In this document: positions 1 to 7,850 of the stretch, in pieces
How positions within the stretch are numbered: the first letter of the stretch is position 1
Layout of the letters: each line of letters opens with the position of its first letter
Source of the DNA: Aeromicrobium sp. IC_218
Lineage (GTDB): Bacteria > Actinomycetota > Actinomycetes > Propionibacteriales > Nocardioidaceae
Direction of reading: 5' to 3'
DNA length: 64,000 nt
Assembly (NCBI RefSeq): GCF_004336805.1
Contig: NZ_SJXM01000007.1
Location: 93,043-157,042 of the forward strand
The notes under the pieces: generated by a model
What the model saw: the letters and a program-made list of their open reading frames with translations, nothing else
What the model was told of the DNA's origin: nothing
Databases searched by the model: none
Made by a program: the position numbers and the translations under genes

Positions 1-228
1 CCCGACGAACAGGTCGCGACCGCCCTCGTGCTGGAGCGGGTGCGCGAGAGCCTCGCCGGCCTGTCCGACGTCGACCGCCGGCTGTTCGAGCTGTGCGTCC
101 TCGGCGACCTCACCTACGCCCAGGCGGCCGACGAGCTGGGGCTCACCCACGGCGGCATCCGCAACCGCGTCTCGCGGCTGCGCGGCCGGCTGCGACGCGA
201 CACCGACGACCTGAGGGGGCTGGCATGA
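1..228 (+). CDS. RNA polymerase sigma-70 family factor, C-terminal fragment
   Basis: The reading frame is open from base 1, so the start lies outside the window and 75 codons remain. The visible protein is sigma region 4: a helix ending in LSDVDRRLFELCVLGDLTYAQ followed by the AADELGLTHGGIRNRVSRLRGRL helix-turn-helix that would contact the -35 element. The short C-terminus with no extra domain is typical of extracytoplasmic-function sigma factors, but region 2 cannot be seen. The stop codon overlaps the next start as ATGA, so the two genes are translationally coupled, and a membrane protein encoded by the next gene would fit an anti-sigma role. The sigma family is clear; the subgroup is not. 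Confidence 0.85.
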   Translation, partial: PDEQVATALVLERVRESLAGLSDVDRRLFELCVLGDLTYAQAADELGLTHGGIRNRVSRLRGRLRRDTDDLRGLA

Positions 229-1070
229 ACCCGCGCGAGACCGACCGGCCCGGCCCGCCCGAGCTGGGCGACGACCGGGTCGCCGCGATGCGCGGCGCGA
301 TCGACCGGCGCATCGACGCCGAGGACCACGAGCGCTCGCGCCGCCGTCGCACCGCGATCCTCGCCGCGGCGGCCGCGGTCGTCGTCGGCACGAGTGCCGG
401 CCTTGCTGTCGACGTCCTGCCCCCCACCACCGCCGGGGACGGCGACGCATTGAGCGCCGTGACGGCAGAGGGTTATTCGTACGAGGCCGCGCCACCCACC
501 ACACCGGCCGAGCTCGAGGCGCAGGCCTACGTCGACGCTCGGCCGGACCCCGACTTCTTCCCGGGCGACTGGGCCGTCCCGCTGAGCGAGGTCCGGGCCT
601 CGGGGAACGCGCACCTGGACGTGCCCGACGCCGAGGCCACGGCGGACGACCTGCGGTCCTGGATGCCCGGCGCCGACGGTCGGGTCGAGCTCGCCTCGGT
701 CGACCAGGACGGCGACGACACCACCGCGCTGCTGCGGCTGCGCTTCCCGGCCAGCGAGCTCGACACCGTGAGCGACCACCTGGCGTCGCTCGACGACGAC
801 TCGCTGGTCAGGGTGACCCAGCGCTCCGTGAAGACGGACGGTGGCGCGAAGGAGCAGTCGCTGTCCTCGCTGACGCCGAGGGCCGGACGAGTCGCGGACG
901 CCGTGCTCTACGTCGTCCTGTCCACCCAGCGCGAGCCCGAGGAGCCGCAGCAGGCCGCCCTCGAGCGCGGGTCCGACGCGGTCGCGGCCGCCCTGCCATG
1001 GGTCGGCGGCGCGCTCGTCGGCGCGGTGGGCGTGCTGTGGGCCCGTCGTCCCCGCGGGCGCCGCTCGTAG
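225..1070 (+). CDS. Membrane-anchored protein coupled to the sigma factor, DUF4349-like
   Basis: 281 residues. The start at 225 is chosen over an upstream in-frame one because it makes the ATGA overlap with the sigma-factor stop. A charged, Arg-rich cytoplasmic N-terminus (residues 1-44) precedes a transmembrane helix (about 45-65). An extracytoplasmic domain of roughly 185 residues follows, then a second helix near the C-terminus (GGALVGAVGVL) and an Arg-rich tail. The pattern of a beta-rich periplasmic domain with a sequence like RLRFPASELDTVSDHLASL and a final helix resembles DUF4349 proteins. By position it may sense envelope signals and hold the sigma factor inactive, but I see no zinc-type anti-sigma HxxxCxxC motif. 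The function is inferred from context only. Confidence 0.6.
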   Translation: MNPRETDRPGPPELGDDRVAAMRGAIDRRIDAEDHERSRRRRTAILAAAAAVVVGTSAGLAVDVLPPTTAGDGDALSAVTAEGYSYEAAPPTTPAELEAQAYVDARPDPDFFPGDWAVPLSEVRASGNAHLDVPDAEATADDLRSWMPGADGRVELASVDQDGDDTTALLRLRFPASELDTVSDHLASLDDDSLVRVTQRSVKTDGGAKEQSLSSLTPRAGRVADAVLYVVLSTQREPEEPQQAALERGSDAVAAALPWVGGALVGAVGVLWARRPRGRRS

Positions 1071-1111
1071 CCCGAGTTGCCGCGGCTCCGGCCGGGCACC
1101 ACGATCGCTGC

Positions 1112-2203
1112 GTGACGGTGCGCAGCGTGGGTGTCGAGGAAGAGCTGCTGCTGGTCGATCCGGGGACGCTGCGGCTCAAGGCCGTGTCGGACCGCGTGGT
1201 CGGCGGCGGCGACGAGCAGCTGGAGCAGGAGCTGTTCCTGACCCAGGTCGAGATCGCCAGCGACCCTTCGGCCGACCTCGACCGGGTCGTCGCCGACCTG
1301 AGCGCGCGGCGCGGGCGTGCGGCGAGGGCGGCCGCCGACGCGGGCGCGACGATCATGGCCGCCCCGACGCCCGTGCTGCCCGACCCGGACTCCGAGGTCA
1401 CCCCGAAGGCCCGCTACCAGCGCATGATGGGCCGCTTCGGCGAGCTCGGACGCCGCGCGGTGGTGTGTGGCATGCACGTCCACGTCGACGTGCACAGCCC
1501 GGAGGAGGCGGTCGGCGTCGTCGACCGGCTGCGCCCGTGGCTGCCGGTCGTGCAGGCCGTCTCGACCAACTCCCCCTACAACGAGGGCGTCGACACCGGG
1601 TACGCGTCCTGGCGGGCCCAGGTGTGGGACGCCTGGCCGAGCGCCGGCCCCACCGAGCCGTTCGGCGACGTCGAGCACTACCGCTCGGCCGTGCAGCGGC
1701 TCGTGGCCTCCGGCGCCGCGATCGACGAGGGGATGATCTACCTCGACGCCCGCCTGGCCCGCGCGTACCCGACCGTCGAGGTGCGCGTCGCCGACGTCTG
1801 CACCGACCTCGGCACCACCGCGCTGGTCGCCGCCCTCATCCGGGCGCTCGTGACGACCGTGGCCGACGAGCACGCGGCCGACGTCCCAGTCGCGCCGTGG
1901 CGCGTCGACCTGCTCCGGGGCGCCCGCTGGCGGGCGAGCCGGCACGGCCTGGCCGACCGGCTCGTCCACCCGGCGAGCGGCGACCTGGTCCCCGCGTACG
2001 AGGCGGTCGAGGCGCTCGTCGCGCACGTCCTGCCCGCGCTGGAGTCCGCCGGCGACAGCCAGCGCGTGGCCCAGCGGCTGCACCACCTGCAGGAGCACGG
2101 GTCGGGAGCCCAGCGCCAGTGCCGGGTGGCCGGCGACGACACCGACCTCGACGCGGTCGTCCGCGACCTGCTCGAGCGCACCCGCGCGTCCTACGAGGGC
2201 TGA
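1112..2203 (+). CDS. Carboxylate-amine ligase, YbdK / glutamate-cysteine ligase type 2 family
   Basis: 363 residues from a GTG start, close to the usual 360-380 of the family. The frame stays open further upstream, but family homology begins at the VRSVGVEEELLLVD motif directly after this GTG. GVEEE is the ATP/metal-binding signature of the GCS2 superfamily, and later conserved segments include CGMHVHVDV, TNSPYNEG and YLDARLARAYPTVEVRVADVC. Members catalyse ATP-dependent gamma-glutamyl amide formation, and in actinobacteria many are annotated as weak glutamate-cysteine ligases. Mycothiol rather than glutathione is the main thiol in this phylum, so the true substrate is uncertain. A large inverted repeat begins about 10 nt after the stop. 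Confidence 0.85.
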   Translation: MTVRSVGVEEELLLVDPGTLRLKAVSDRVVGGGDEQLEQELFLTQVEIASDPSADLDRVVADLSARRGRAARAAADAGATIMAAPTPVLPDPDSEVTPKARYQRMMGRFGELGRRAVVCGMHVHVDVHSPEEAVGVVDRLRPWLPVVQAVSTNSPYNEGVDTGYASWRAQVWDAWPSAGPTEPFGDVEHYRSAVQRLVASGAAIDEGMIYLDARLARAYPTVEVRVADVCTDLGTTALVAALIRALVTTVADEHAADVPVAPWRVDLLRGARWRASRHGLADRLVHPASGDLVPAYEAVEALVAHVLPALESAGDSQRVAQRLHHLQEHGSGAQRQCRVAGDDTDLDAVVRDLLERTRASYEG

Positions 2204-2213
2204 CCCCGGCCGG

Positions 2214-2288
2214 GCTCCGCCGCGATGCGTGACGCGTCGGACGTCCGACGTCGCCCACCCCCGTCCGTCCCGACACGCATCGCGGCGG
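2214..2288. repeat. 75-bp palindromic element, copy 1 (terminator or REP-like)
   Basis: A perfect 15-nt inverted repeat pairs CCGCCGCGATGCGTG at 2217-2231 with its complement at 2274-2288. Nested inside is a second perfect 16-nt palindrome at 2235-2250 (CGTCGGACGTCCGACG). The element sits between the ends of two convergent genes, so its simplest role is a bidirectional transcription terminator or mRNA 3'-end stabiliser; there is no U-tract. The left 14 nt (2214-2227) recur exactly at 9853-9866 in a second, less perfect element. Confidence 0.75.
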
Positions 2289-2316
2289 GCGCTGCGGGAA
2301 CCGGCCGCGGCGGACG

Positions 2317-2481
2317 CTACGAGGGCAGCTCGTCGGCGTCGCAGACGAAGCGGTCGACCTCCTCGCCGCCGTCGCAGCGCAGCAGCACGACGTGCACCCG
2401 TCCTCCGGGCGCCGGATCGACCCGCCACGCCCCGCCGGCGGTCGTCCAGCGCTCCAGGCGGGCGGCAACGTCGTCGGCCAT
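2317..2481 (-). CDS. Small conserved hypothetical protein, 54 aa
   Basis: ATG at 2481, TAG at 2317; 54 residues beginning MADDVAARLERWTTAGGAWRV. The second half contains VHVVLLRCDGGEEVDRFVC, an amphipathic strand pattern with two cysteines. I recall small proteins of this style (short, acidic, with a central LLRCDGGEEVDR-like block) in related actinobacteria, but no function is known to me. It starts 4 bp after the cupin stop at 2486 on the same strand, so the two probably share a transcript that ends in the palindrome at 2214-2288. Third-position GC and frame coherence support it as a real gene. Confidence 0.65.
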   Translation of the reverse strand: MADDVAARLERWTTAGGAWRVDPAPGGRVHVVLLRCDGGEEVDRFVCDADELPS

Positions 2482-2485
2482 CGGC

Positions 2486-2821
2486 CTAGCGGTTGACGGC
2501 GGTCAGCAGCACGACCGCGTCGTCGAGCGCGAGCAGCGAGTGCCGCTGCGGCGGGACGACCACCATCTCGCCGACGCCGCCCTCCCACGCGTGCGGGCCG
2601 GCCACCAGGCGCACGCGTCCGGCCAGCACCTGCACGGTGCCCTCGTCGGGGCTGTTGTGCTCGGCCATCTCGGCGCCGGACCGCAGCGCGATGACGGTCT
2701 GCTTGAGCGCGTGGTTCTGCCCGCCGCGCACCGTGCGGGCCGCGCGCCCGCTGGACGCCTGCCGGGCCGCCTCCAGCTCGTCGCGGACGATGCCGGCCAG
2801 GTCGATCGACTCCATGCTCAT
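2486..2821 (-). CDS. Cupin-domain protein
   Basis: 111 residues. An N-terminal helix (IDLAGIVRDELEAARQASS) precedes a single cupin barrel: HALKQTVIALRSGAEMAEHNSPDEGTVQVLAGRV is the first motif and GEMVVVPPQRHSLLALDDAVVLLT the second. The first motif has H and E at plausible metal positions and the second has a final H, but spacing is not canonical, so metal binding is uncertain. ATG at 2821 or at 2815 could start translation; GGTGG on the minus strand lies 4 or 10 nt before them, and the longer form is given. Small cupins of this type are often annotated as LuxR/AraC-like sensors or buffering proteins, and no substrate can be assigned. Confidence 0.75.
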   Translation of the reverse strand: MSMESIDLAGIVRDELEAARQASSGRAARTVRGGQNHALKQTVIALRSGAEMAEHNSPDEGTVQVLAGRVRLVAGPHAWEGGVGEMVVVPPQRHSLLALDDAVVLLTAVNR

Positions 2822-2862
2822 GGCACCACCGTGGCACAGCGCGTGGGCCGCGCAAGGCAACG

Positions 2863-2887
2863 AAAAAGGGCCGCCTGTCGGCGGCCC
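2863..2887 (-). terminator. Rho-independent terminator of tRNA-Ala
   Basis: A perfect 8-bp stem (GGGCCGCC at 2868-2875, complement at 2880-2887) with a TGTC loop. On the minus strand it is followed by five U (AAAAA at 2863-2867). It lies just after the tRNA-Ala gene in its direction of transcription. Confidence 0.9.
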
Positions 2888-2893
2888 TTCCGG

Positions 2894-2966
2894 TGGAGCA
2901 TAGGAGATTCGAACTCCTGACCTCTTCGATGCGAACGAAGCGCGCTACCAACTGCGCCAATGCCCC
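2894..2966 (-). tRNA. tRNA-Ala (anticodon CGC)
   Basis: 73 nt fold into a full cloverleaf on the minus strand. The acceptor stem GGGGCAT/ATGCTCC includes the G3:U70 wobble pair that identifies alanine tRNAs. The D arm is GCGC-AGTTGGTA-GCGC, the anticodon stem CTTCG/CGAAG, the anticodon loop TTCGCAT gives anticodon CGC for GCG codons, and the T arm is AGGAG-TTCGAAT-CTCCT. The discriminator base is A, and the next bases are CCG, so the CCA end is not fully encoded and must be added after transcription. Confidence 0.97.
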
Positions 2967-2979
2967 TCGTGCGACGACC

Positions 2980-2985
2980 ACTCTA
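2980..2985 (-). promoter_or_regulatory. -10 element of tRNA-Ala
   Basis: TAGAGT read on the minus strand (TANNNT consensus), ending 13 nt before the mature 5' end of tRNA-Ala, so transcription would begin about 6-7 nt before the tRNA. No convincing -35 hexamer is visible in the GC-rich bases before it. Confidence 0.55.
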
Positions 2986-3021
2986 GCAACCCCCGCCCCG
3001 GGGACGACAACCCGGGGGCGG

Positions 3022-3909
3022 TCACGCCGTGCGGACGCTCGCGCGCCGGGCACCGGCGGCCAGCAGCACCACCGAGAGCGCGACGGCCAGCACCCCCAGC
3101 GCGGCCTGCCCGGTGAGTCGTTCGTCCAGCACCAGCACGCCGAGCAGGCACGCGGTGACCGGCTCGGCCAGGGTGAGCGACGAGACCGTGGACGCCCGCA
3201 GCCCCGCCAGGCCGGCGACGAACAGGACGTACGCGACGGCCACCGTGACCAGGCCGAGCCAGGCGACCATCACGACTCCGGCGGCGGACGCGAGCGGGCT
3301 CAGGTCGACGAGCAGCAGGAACGGCAGGGCTCCCAGGGCGGCGAGCCCGAAGACGCCGCCGACGGTCACCGGCTGGGGCACGCCGGCGTCGAGCATCCGC
3401 TTGCTGGCCACGGCGTAGACGGCGTAGGACAGGCCCGCACCGACCGAGCCGATCAGGCCGGCCACCGACGTGCCTCCCCCGCCACCGTCCGCGCCGGCAA
3501 GCAGGCCCACGCCCAGCACGGCGACGAGCGTGGCCACGCCCCAGACGGCGGTCGGACGCCGGCGGGTGACCAGCCACTCCAGCACGCCGGTGAGCACGGG
3601 CGCGCTGCCCAGCGCGACGACGGTCCCGACGGCGACGCCGTTCTCGCTCGTGCCGAGGAAGAACGTGGGCTGGTAGGCCAGCATCCCGGCCGCGCCGGCC
3701 AGCATCGGGGGCCACAGCACGGCGGGGGCGACGCCGGGTCCGCCGTGACGTCGCAGGAACCACAGCGCGACCACACCGAGCACGAGCCCGCCGCAGACGA
3801 TGCGGGCGAGCCCGACCGCGGACGGCGACGCGTCCGGGCCGAGGGCCTGCGCGGTGCCGGTGGTGCCGAAGCAGACCGCGGCCAGCAGGACGAGGACGAA
3901 CGAGCGCAC
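3022..3909 (-). CDS. EamA/DMT-superfamily membrane transporter
   Basis: 295 residues from a GTG at 3909; an in-frame ATG at 3954 would add a hydrophilic 15-residue leader that is unlikely in this family. Ten hydrophobic helices are arranged as two EamA repeats of five: the first opens with SFVLVLLAAVCFGTTGTAQAL, the second begins near SVAGLIGSVGAGLSYAVYAVASK. Conserved landmarks are ARIVCGGLVLG in the first half and LAEPVTACLLGVLVLDERLT in the second. Drug/metabolite exporters of this kind move amino acids, nucleosides or small metabolites, and the substrate cannot be read from sequence. It stands alone between a terminator upstream and the tRNA-Ala promoter region downstream. Confidence 0.9.
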   Translation of the reverse strand: MRSFVLVLLAAVCFGTTGTAQALGPDASPSAVGLARIVCGGLVLGVVALWFLRRHGGPGVAPAVLWPPMLAGAAGMLAYQPTFFLGTSENGVAVGTVVALGSAPVLTGVLEWLVTRRRPTAVWGVATLVAVLGVGLLAGADGGGGGTSVAGLIGSVGAGLSYAVYAVASKRMLDAGVPQPVTVGGVFGLAALGALPFLLLVDLSPLASAAGVVMVAWLGLVTVAVAYVLFVAGLAGLRASTVSSLTLAEPVTACLLGVLVLDERLTGQAALGVLAVALSVVLLAAGARRASVRTA

Positions 3910-3960
3910 GTGCGCAGTCTGGCGCACCGCGTCCCGTCCACCACGCACCGCCACGGACGA

Positions 3961-3993
3961 CGAAGGCCCCGGGAGGTTCTCCCGGGGCCTTCG
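3961..3993 (-). terminator. Hairpin terminator after sepX
   Basis: A 13-bp perfect stem (3961-3973 with 3981-3993, core GGCCCCGGG) and short loop, 19 bp past the sepX stop on the minus strand. A weak U content after the stem makes it a strong-hairpin type terminator rather than a classical U-tract one. Confidence 0.8.
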
Positions 3994-4011
3994 GATGCTG
4001 AGGGGTGGTGG

Positions 4012-4830
4012 CTACTCGCCGACCGCGCGGCGCGGCGCCTCGACCTGCGTGCCGGACTCGTCGCGGCCGGGCAGGCGGACGTCCTCGCCCTCGACGTGGC
4101 CGGACGTCCAGGTGCCCGGCTCGCCGAAGTCGACGGTGCGGACGGTGCGGCCGGCGCGCGGCTTGGTGACGTAGGTGGGCAACGTGACCGGGAGCGGGTC
4201 CCACAAGCCGGAGCCGGCCGTGGCGCCGACCGGGACCGCGATCTGGATCTTCTGGTCCAGCGCGTCGACGGCCAGCGGCTCCTCGAGCATGACGTGCTTG
4301 CGGTGCGGGTCGTGCTCCTCGAGCTGGCCCGAGACGACGATCGTGTCCTCGCGGCCGTCGTCGGCCTCGGCGGTGGCGCGGCGCGGCAGGCGCAGCGACG
4401 GACGCGCGAGGCCCTGCTCGCCGCGCACCTGGACGCGGCAGGCGACCAGCCACGCGGCGATGAGGCCGGCGGGGATCGCCGGCGCCCACAGCGGGGCGAC
4501 GGCGGCGGCGGTGAGCGCGCCGACCACCACGAGGGCGGTCAGCAGCGTGAACAGCACGCGGCGGCGACGGGTCGCGGCGACGCGGACCATCTCGGGAGTC
4601 GCGAGCTCACGCTCGGCAACGGGCGCCGGAGCGGTCTGGACGGTCACCTCGACCTCCACGTCGGCGGCGTCGGCCGAGCGGCGGTGCGGGATGACGCGGG
4701 TGAGCGAGGAGAACTTCTCGACCGTGCGGGTCTGGGAGGCCTCGTCGTAGCGGCGCAGCATGTACGGCACGACGAACGCCGCCCACAGGGCGACGATGAA
4801 GGCCAGGATGAAGCCGCTGCCGTAACTCAC
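4012..4830 (-). CDS. sepX: Divisome-associated membrane protein SepX/GlpR
   Basis: 272 residues from GTG. A transmembrane helix at residues 5-23 (FILAFIVALWAAFVVPYML) is followed by the conserved RRYDEASQTRTVEKFSSLTRVI block found in actinobacterial GlpR/SepX proteins. A linker leads to two further helices (about 91-112 and 115-133) and a soluble C-terminal half of beta-rich sequence. In Streptomyces SepX is a membrane protein of the divisome that works with FtsZ partners, and this family assignment rests on the N-terminal block and on the same neighbours (GNAT, mog, moaC, moeA, sugar-nucleotide transferase, 5-FCL). A TACCGT -10 element at 4837-4842 lies 6 nt before the GTG, so its mRNA is probably leaderless. 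Confidence 0.82.
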   Translation of the reverse strand: MSYGSGFILAFIVALWAAFVVPYMLRRYDEASQTRTVEKFSSLTRVIPHRRSADAADVEVEVTVQTAPAPVAERELATPEMVRVAATRRRRVLFTLLTALVVVGALTAAAVAPLWAPAIPAGLIAAWLVACRVQVRGEQGLARPSLRLPRRATAEADDGREDTIVVSGQLEEHDPHRKHVMLEEPLAVDALDQKIQIAVPVGATAGSGLWDPLPVTLPTYVTKPRAGRTVRTVDFGEPGTWTSGHVEGEDVRLPGRDESGTQVEAPRRAVGE

Positions 4831-4930
4831 ATGGACACGGTAGGACGTCGCGAGCGGCTCATCGGGCAGCGACGCGCGTGTGTCGCGGAGTTGCTCGTGT
4901 GACGGGTGTGACGAGAGAGGTCTCGGCCGG

Positions 4931-5530
4931 TCAGTGGCCGGCGTCGGGCTGCAGCCGGGCCAGCATCCCGCCAGGGACGTCCTCGGCCACGACCTGGAAC
5001 AGCCAGTGGTCGCACCAGCGGCCGGCGATGTGCAGGTAGCGCTCGGCCAGCCCGATGCGGTCGAAGCCGAGCTTCTGCACCACGCGCAGCGAGGCCTCGT
5101 TCTCGGGCCGGATGGCGATCTCGACCCGGTGCAGCCCGACCGTGCCGATGAGGTGGTCGCACACCAGCGCGAGGGCCGTGGGGGTGATGCCGCGGCCCGC
5201 GTGGCTCTGCGCGACCCAGTACCCGACGCTGGCCCACCGCGCGGACCCCATGGTGATGCCGCTGACCGTCATCTGGCCGACCATCTCGCCGTCCCAGGTG
5301 ACCACGAACGGCATCGAGTGCCCCTGGCGGGCGCGCCGGCGCAGGGTGCGGATCATCGAGCGGACGCTGAGGAAGCCGGGGCCGGACGCCTCGGGGAGCG
5401 TCGCCTCCCACGGTGTCAGCCACTCGCGGTTCGCGTCGTGCAGCCGGCGCCACTCGCCGGCGTCACGCACCCGCAGCGGGCGCAGCCCGACGCGTCCGTG
5501 CTGCAGCTCCGCGGGCCAGCCGGGACTCAT
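4931..5530 (-). CDS. GNAT acetyltransferase, RimJ/RimL type
   Basis: 199 residues. The acetyl-CoA fold is visible: VGLRPLRVRDAGEWRRLHD at the start, the strand-loop VGYWVAQSHAGRGITPTALALVCDHL carrying the pyrophosphate-binding loop (Q/R-x-x-G-x-G/A form AGRGI), and HRVEIAIRPENEASLRVVQKLGFDRIGLAERYLHIAGRW near the end, the signature of RimJ/RimL protein N-terminal acetyltransferases. The target is unknown. Its start codon overlaps the mog stop by 4 nt, so it is translated in the molybdenum-cofactor operon although nothing connects it chemically to that pathway. Confidence 0.9.
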   Translation of the reverse strand: MSPGWPAELQHGRVGLRPLRVRDAGEWRRLHDANREWLTPWEATLPEASGPGFLSVRSMIRTLRRRARQGHSMPFVVTWDGEMVGQMTVSGITMGSARWASVGYWVAQSHAGRGITPTALALVCDHLIGTVGLHRVEIAIRPENEASLRVVQKLGFDRIGLAERYLHIAGRWCDHWLFQVVAEDVPGGMLARLQPDAGH

Positions 5531-6012
5531 TCCTCGCCCCGGACGTGGTCGCCGCCGTGGACCTGGTCCACGAGGTGCCCGACGACCGGCTCGAGCACCG
5601 CGAGCCCGTCGCGGACGCCGCCGCGGGAGCCGGGCAGGTTGACCACGACGGTGCGTCCGGCCACGCCGGCCAGCCCGCGCGACAGCATCGCGGTCGGGAC
5701 GCCGTTCGCGACGCCGTAGGCCCGCAGCGCCTCGGCCACGCCCGGGAGCTCGAGGTCGAGCCGCTGCCGGGTCTCCTCCGGGGTGCGGTCGGTCGGGTTC
5801 ACGCCCGTGCCGCCGGTGGTGAGGACGAGGGCCGGCGCGGCGGCGAGCACCGTGTCGAGCGCGCGCCCGAACGGCTCGCCGTCCGGGGCGACGACCGGGT
5901 CGGCGGTCTCGAAGCCCCAGCGGCGCAGCGCCTCGACCAGCAGCGGGCCGGTGGTGTCGGCGTACGTGCCGGCCGCCGCGCGGTTGCTGGCGACGACGAC
6001 CGCGGCCCTCAT
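5527..6012 (-). CDS. mog: Molybdopterin adenylyltransferase, Mog/MoaB family
   Basis: 161 residues from the ATG at 6012, which forms an ATGA overlap with the moaC stop. The enzyme activates molybdopterin by transfer of AMP from ATP before metal insertion. Family signatures are AAVVVASNRAAAGTYADTTGP at the N-terminus, LTTGGTGVNPTDRTPEET (the phosphate-binding TGGTG and downstream DxTPE) and VVVNLPGSRGGVRDGL near the C-terminus. It lies third in the moeA-moaC-mog-GNAT gene string. Mog and MoaB cannot be separated on these motifs; in actinobacteria this protein is the only member next to moaC. Confidence 0.92.
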   Translation of the reverse strand: MRAAVVVASNRAAAGTYADTTGPLLVEALRRWGFETADPVVAPDGEPFGRALDTVLAAAPALVLTTGGTGVNPTDRTPEETRQRLDLELPGVAEALRAYGVANGVPTAMLSRGLAGVAGRTVVVNLPGSRGGVRDGLAVLEPVVGHLVDQVHGGDHVRGEE

Positions 6013-6494
6013 CGGACGTCCTCGCGCCGCCAGTCGCCGCTCTTGCCGCCGGACTTCGCGACCACCTCGACGTCCGTGATGCGCGCGAGCTTGTCGACGG
6101 CCTTGACCATGTCGACGACGGTGAGCGCCGCGACGGACACCGACGTCAGGGCCTCCATCTCGACACCGGTGCGGTCGGCGGTGCGCACGGTCGCCTCGAT
6201 GGTGACGCCCTCGTCGACGACCGCGAGGTCGACCTCGACGCCGCCGATCGCGAGCGGGTGGCACAGCGGGACGAGGTCCGGGGTGCGCTTGGCCGCCATG
6301 ATGCCGGCGATGCGCGCGACGGCGAGCGCGTCGCCCTTCGGCACGCCCTCGCCGCGCAGCAGCGCGACGACCTCGGGCGTGGTCTGCACCATCCCGCGGG
6401 CCGTGGCCGTGCGGGCGGTGACCTGCTTGGCGGTGACGTCGACCATGCGCGCGGCGCCGGACTCGTCGACGTGGGTGAGACGCGGCTCGGTCAT
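6009..6494 (-). CDS. moaC: Cyclic pyranopterin monophosphate synthase MoaC
   Basis: 161 residues, normal size. MoaC turns the MoaA product 3',8-cyclo-GTP into cyclic pyranopterin monophosphate, the first stable intermediate of molybdenum cofactor synthesis. Signatures: MVDVTAKQVTARTATARG, the active-site region LVPLCHPLAIGGVEVDL, and TGVEMEALTSVSVAALTVVDMVKAVDK containing the catalytic Lys. It begins 11 bp after moeA ends and overlaps mog by 4 bp. moaA, moaD and moaE are not in this window, so the pathway is split across the chromosome. Confidence 0.95.
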   Translation of the reverse strand: MTEPRLTHVDESGAARMVDVTAKQVTARTATARGMVQTTPEVVALLRGEGVPKGDALAVARIAGIMAAKRTPDLVPLCHPLAIGGVEVDLAVVDEGVTIEATVRTADRTGVEMEALTSVSVAALTVVDMVKAVDKLARITDVEVVAKSGGKSGDWRREDVR

Positions 6495-6505
6495 GGGCGA
6501 CCGCC

Positions 6506-7843
6506 TCAGAACTGCCGGTCGAGCACGAGGGTGCGCACCGTGTCGCCGAGGTTGAGGGCGGTCTCGTCCTCCCCCACGACGATCAGCGCGTTGGCCTGGG
6601 CCAGCCCGCCGACCTGGTGCGACCCGCGGCCGCCGACCGGCGTGACCTTGGCGCCGCGGTGGGTGACCTCGAAGAAGCCGCGCACGTACTGGCGCTTGCC
6701 CGGCGGCGACGTGAGGTCGGACGCCAGCACGGCGTGCACCATCGGGCGGCGGTACGGGGTGAGCCCCATGAGCCGCCGGATGGCCGGCAGCACGAACACC
6801 TCGAACGAGACGTAGGCCGAGACGCCGTTGCCGGGCAGCGCGATGAGCGGCGTCTGCTCGTCGAAGACCCGGCCGAAGCCCTGCGGACGACCGGGCTGCA
6901 TGGCGACCGGGTGGAACTGCATGTCGTCCATGCCGGTGAGCGCGGCCTTGACGACGTCGTGGTCGCCCTGGCTGATGCCGCCGGTCGTGACGACGAGGTC
7001 GGCGCGGACGAGCTGGTCCGACAGCAGCCGGCGGAACGCCTTCGGGTCGTCGTCGACCGAGCCGACCCGGTAGGCGATCGCCCCGGCGGCGCGGACGGCG
7101 GCGGCCAGCATGTGGCTGTTGCCGTCGTAGATCGAGTCGTGCTCGAGGTGCTGGCCGGCGTCGCGCAGCTCGTTGCCCGTGGAGATGATCACGACGCGCG
7201 GGCGCGGGCGCACCGGCACGCGTCCGGCGCCGAGCGAGGCCAGCAGGCCGATCTCGCGCGGACCCAGCACGGTGCCGGCGGGCAGGACGGTCTCGCCGTT
7301 CGTCACGTCGTCGCCGTGCCAGCGGACGTTGGCGCCCGACTCCAGGGCCTTGCCGATCGAGACGCGCTGCGTGCCGCGGTCGGTGAGCTCGTAGGGGACG
7401 ACGGTGTCGGCACCGCGCGGGATCGCGGCGCCGGTCATGATCTTGGCCGCCGTGCCCGCGCTGATCGCGAACGGCTTGCCCGACCCGGCGGCGACCGACC
7501 CGACGACGGGCAGGACGACCGGCTCGTGCGCCGACGCGGACGTGATGTCCTCGGCACGCACGGCGTAGCCGTCCATCGCGGCGTTGTCGAAGCGCGGCAG
7601 GTCGTGGCCGGCGACGAAGTCCTCCACGAGCGGCAGGCCGAGCGAGTCGACCAGCGGCTGGTCGTACGGCTCGAGCGGGCCGGTGCCGCGCAGGATGAGC
7701 TCGAGGTGGTCCTCGACGGTCAGGACGCCGTCAGGGATGCTCGCGGGCCGCGGCCGCCTGCGGGGTCCGGCGTCGGCTCCCGCGGTCGCTGGCTGAGCGC
7801 CGCTGGAGGGCACGGCGCCGGTGGCTTCGTCGTCCGAGGACAT
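6506..7843 (-). CDS. moeA: Molybdopterin molybdenumtransferase MoeA
   Basis: 445 residues including a Pro/Arg-rich N-terminal extension of about 35 before the family begins at VLTVEDHLELIL. MoeA inserts molybdate into adenylylated molybdopterin. Visible motifs: PRFDNAAMDGYAVRA (substrate loop), IMTGAAIPRGADTVV, IISTGNELRDAG, VVTTGGISQGDHDVV and LPGNGVSAYVSFEVFVLP. The order of MoeA_N, MoCF_biosynth and MoeA_C domains is normal. A TAGGCT -10 element 7 nt upstream of the ATG shows that it can be transcribed apart from the upstream UGPase gene. Confidence 0.95.
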   Translation of the reverse strand: MSSDDEATGAVPSSGAQPATAGADAGPRRRPRPASIPDGVLTVEDHLELILRGTGPLEPYDQPLVDSLGLPLVEDFVAGHDLPRFDNAAMDGYAVRAEDITSASAHEPVVLPVVGSVAAGSGKPFAISAGTAAKIMTGAAIPRGADTVVPYELTDRGTQRVSIGKALESGANVRWHGDDVTNGETVLPAGTVLGPREIGLLASLGAGRVPVRPRPRVVIISTGNELRDAGQHLEHDSIYDGNSHMLAAAVRAAGAIAYRVGSVDDDPKAFRRLLSDQLVRADLVVTTGGISQGDHDVVKAALTGMDDMQFHPVAMQPGRPQGFGRVFDEQTPLIALPGNGVSAYVSFEVFVLPAIRRLMGLTPYRRPMVHAVLASDLTSPPGKRQYVRGFFEVTHRGAKVTPVGGRGSHQVGGLAQANALIVVGEDETALNLGDTVRTLVLDRQF

Positions 7844-7850
7844 GGTGGGC

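Noticed and set aside
2893..4902. A 669-codon open frame on the plus strand
   Set aside because: It runs antisense across tRNA-Ala, the EamA transporter and sepX, has low-complexity Arg/Gly/Asp-rich translation and no domain; very high GC leaves long antisense frames open.
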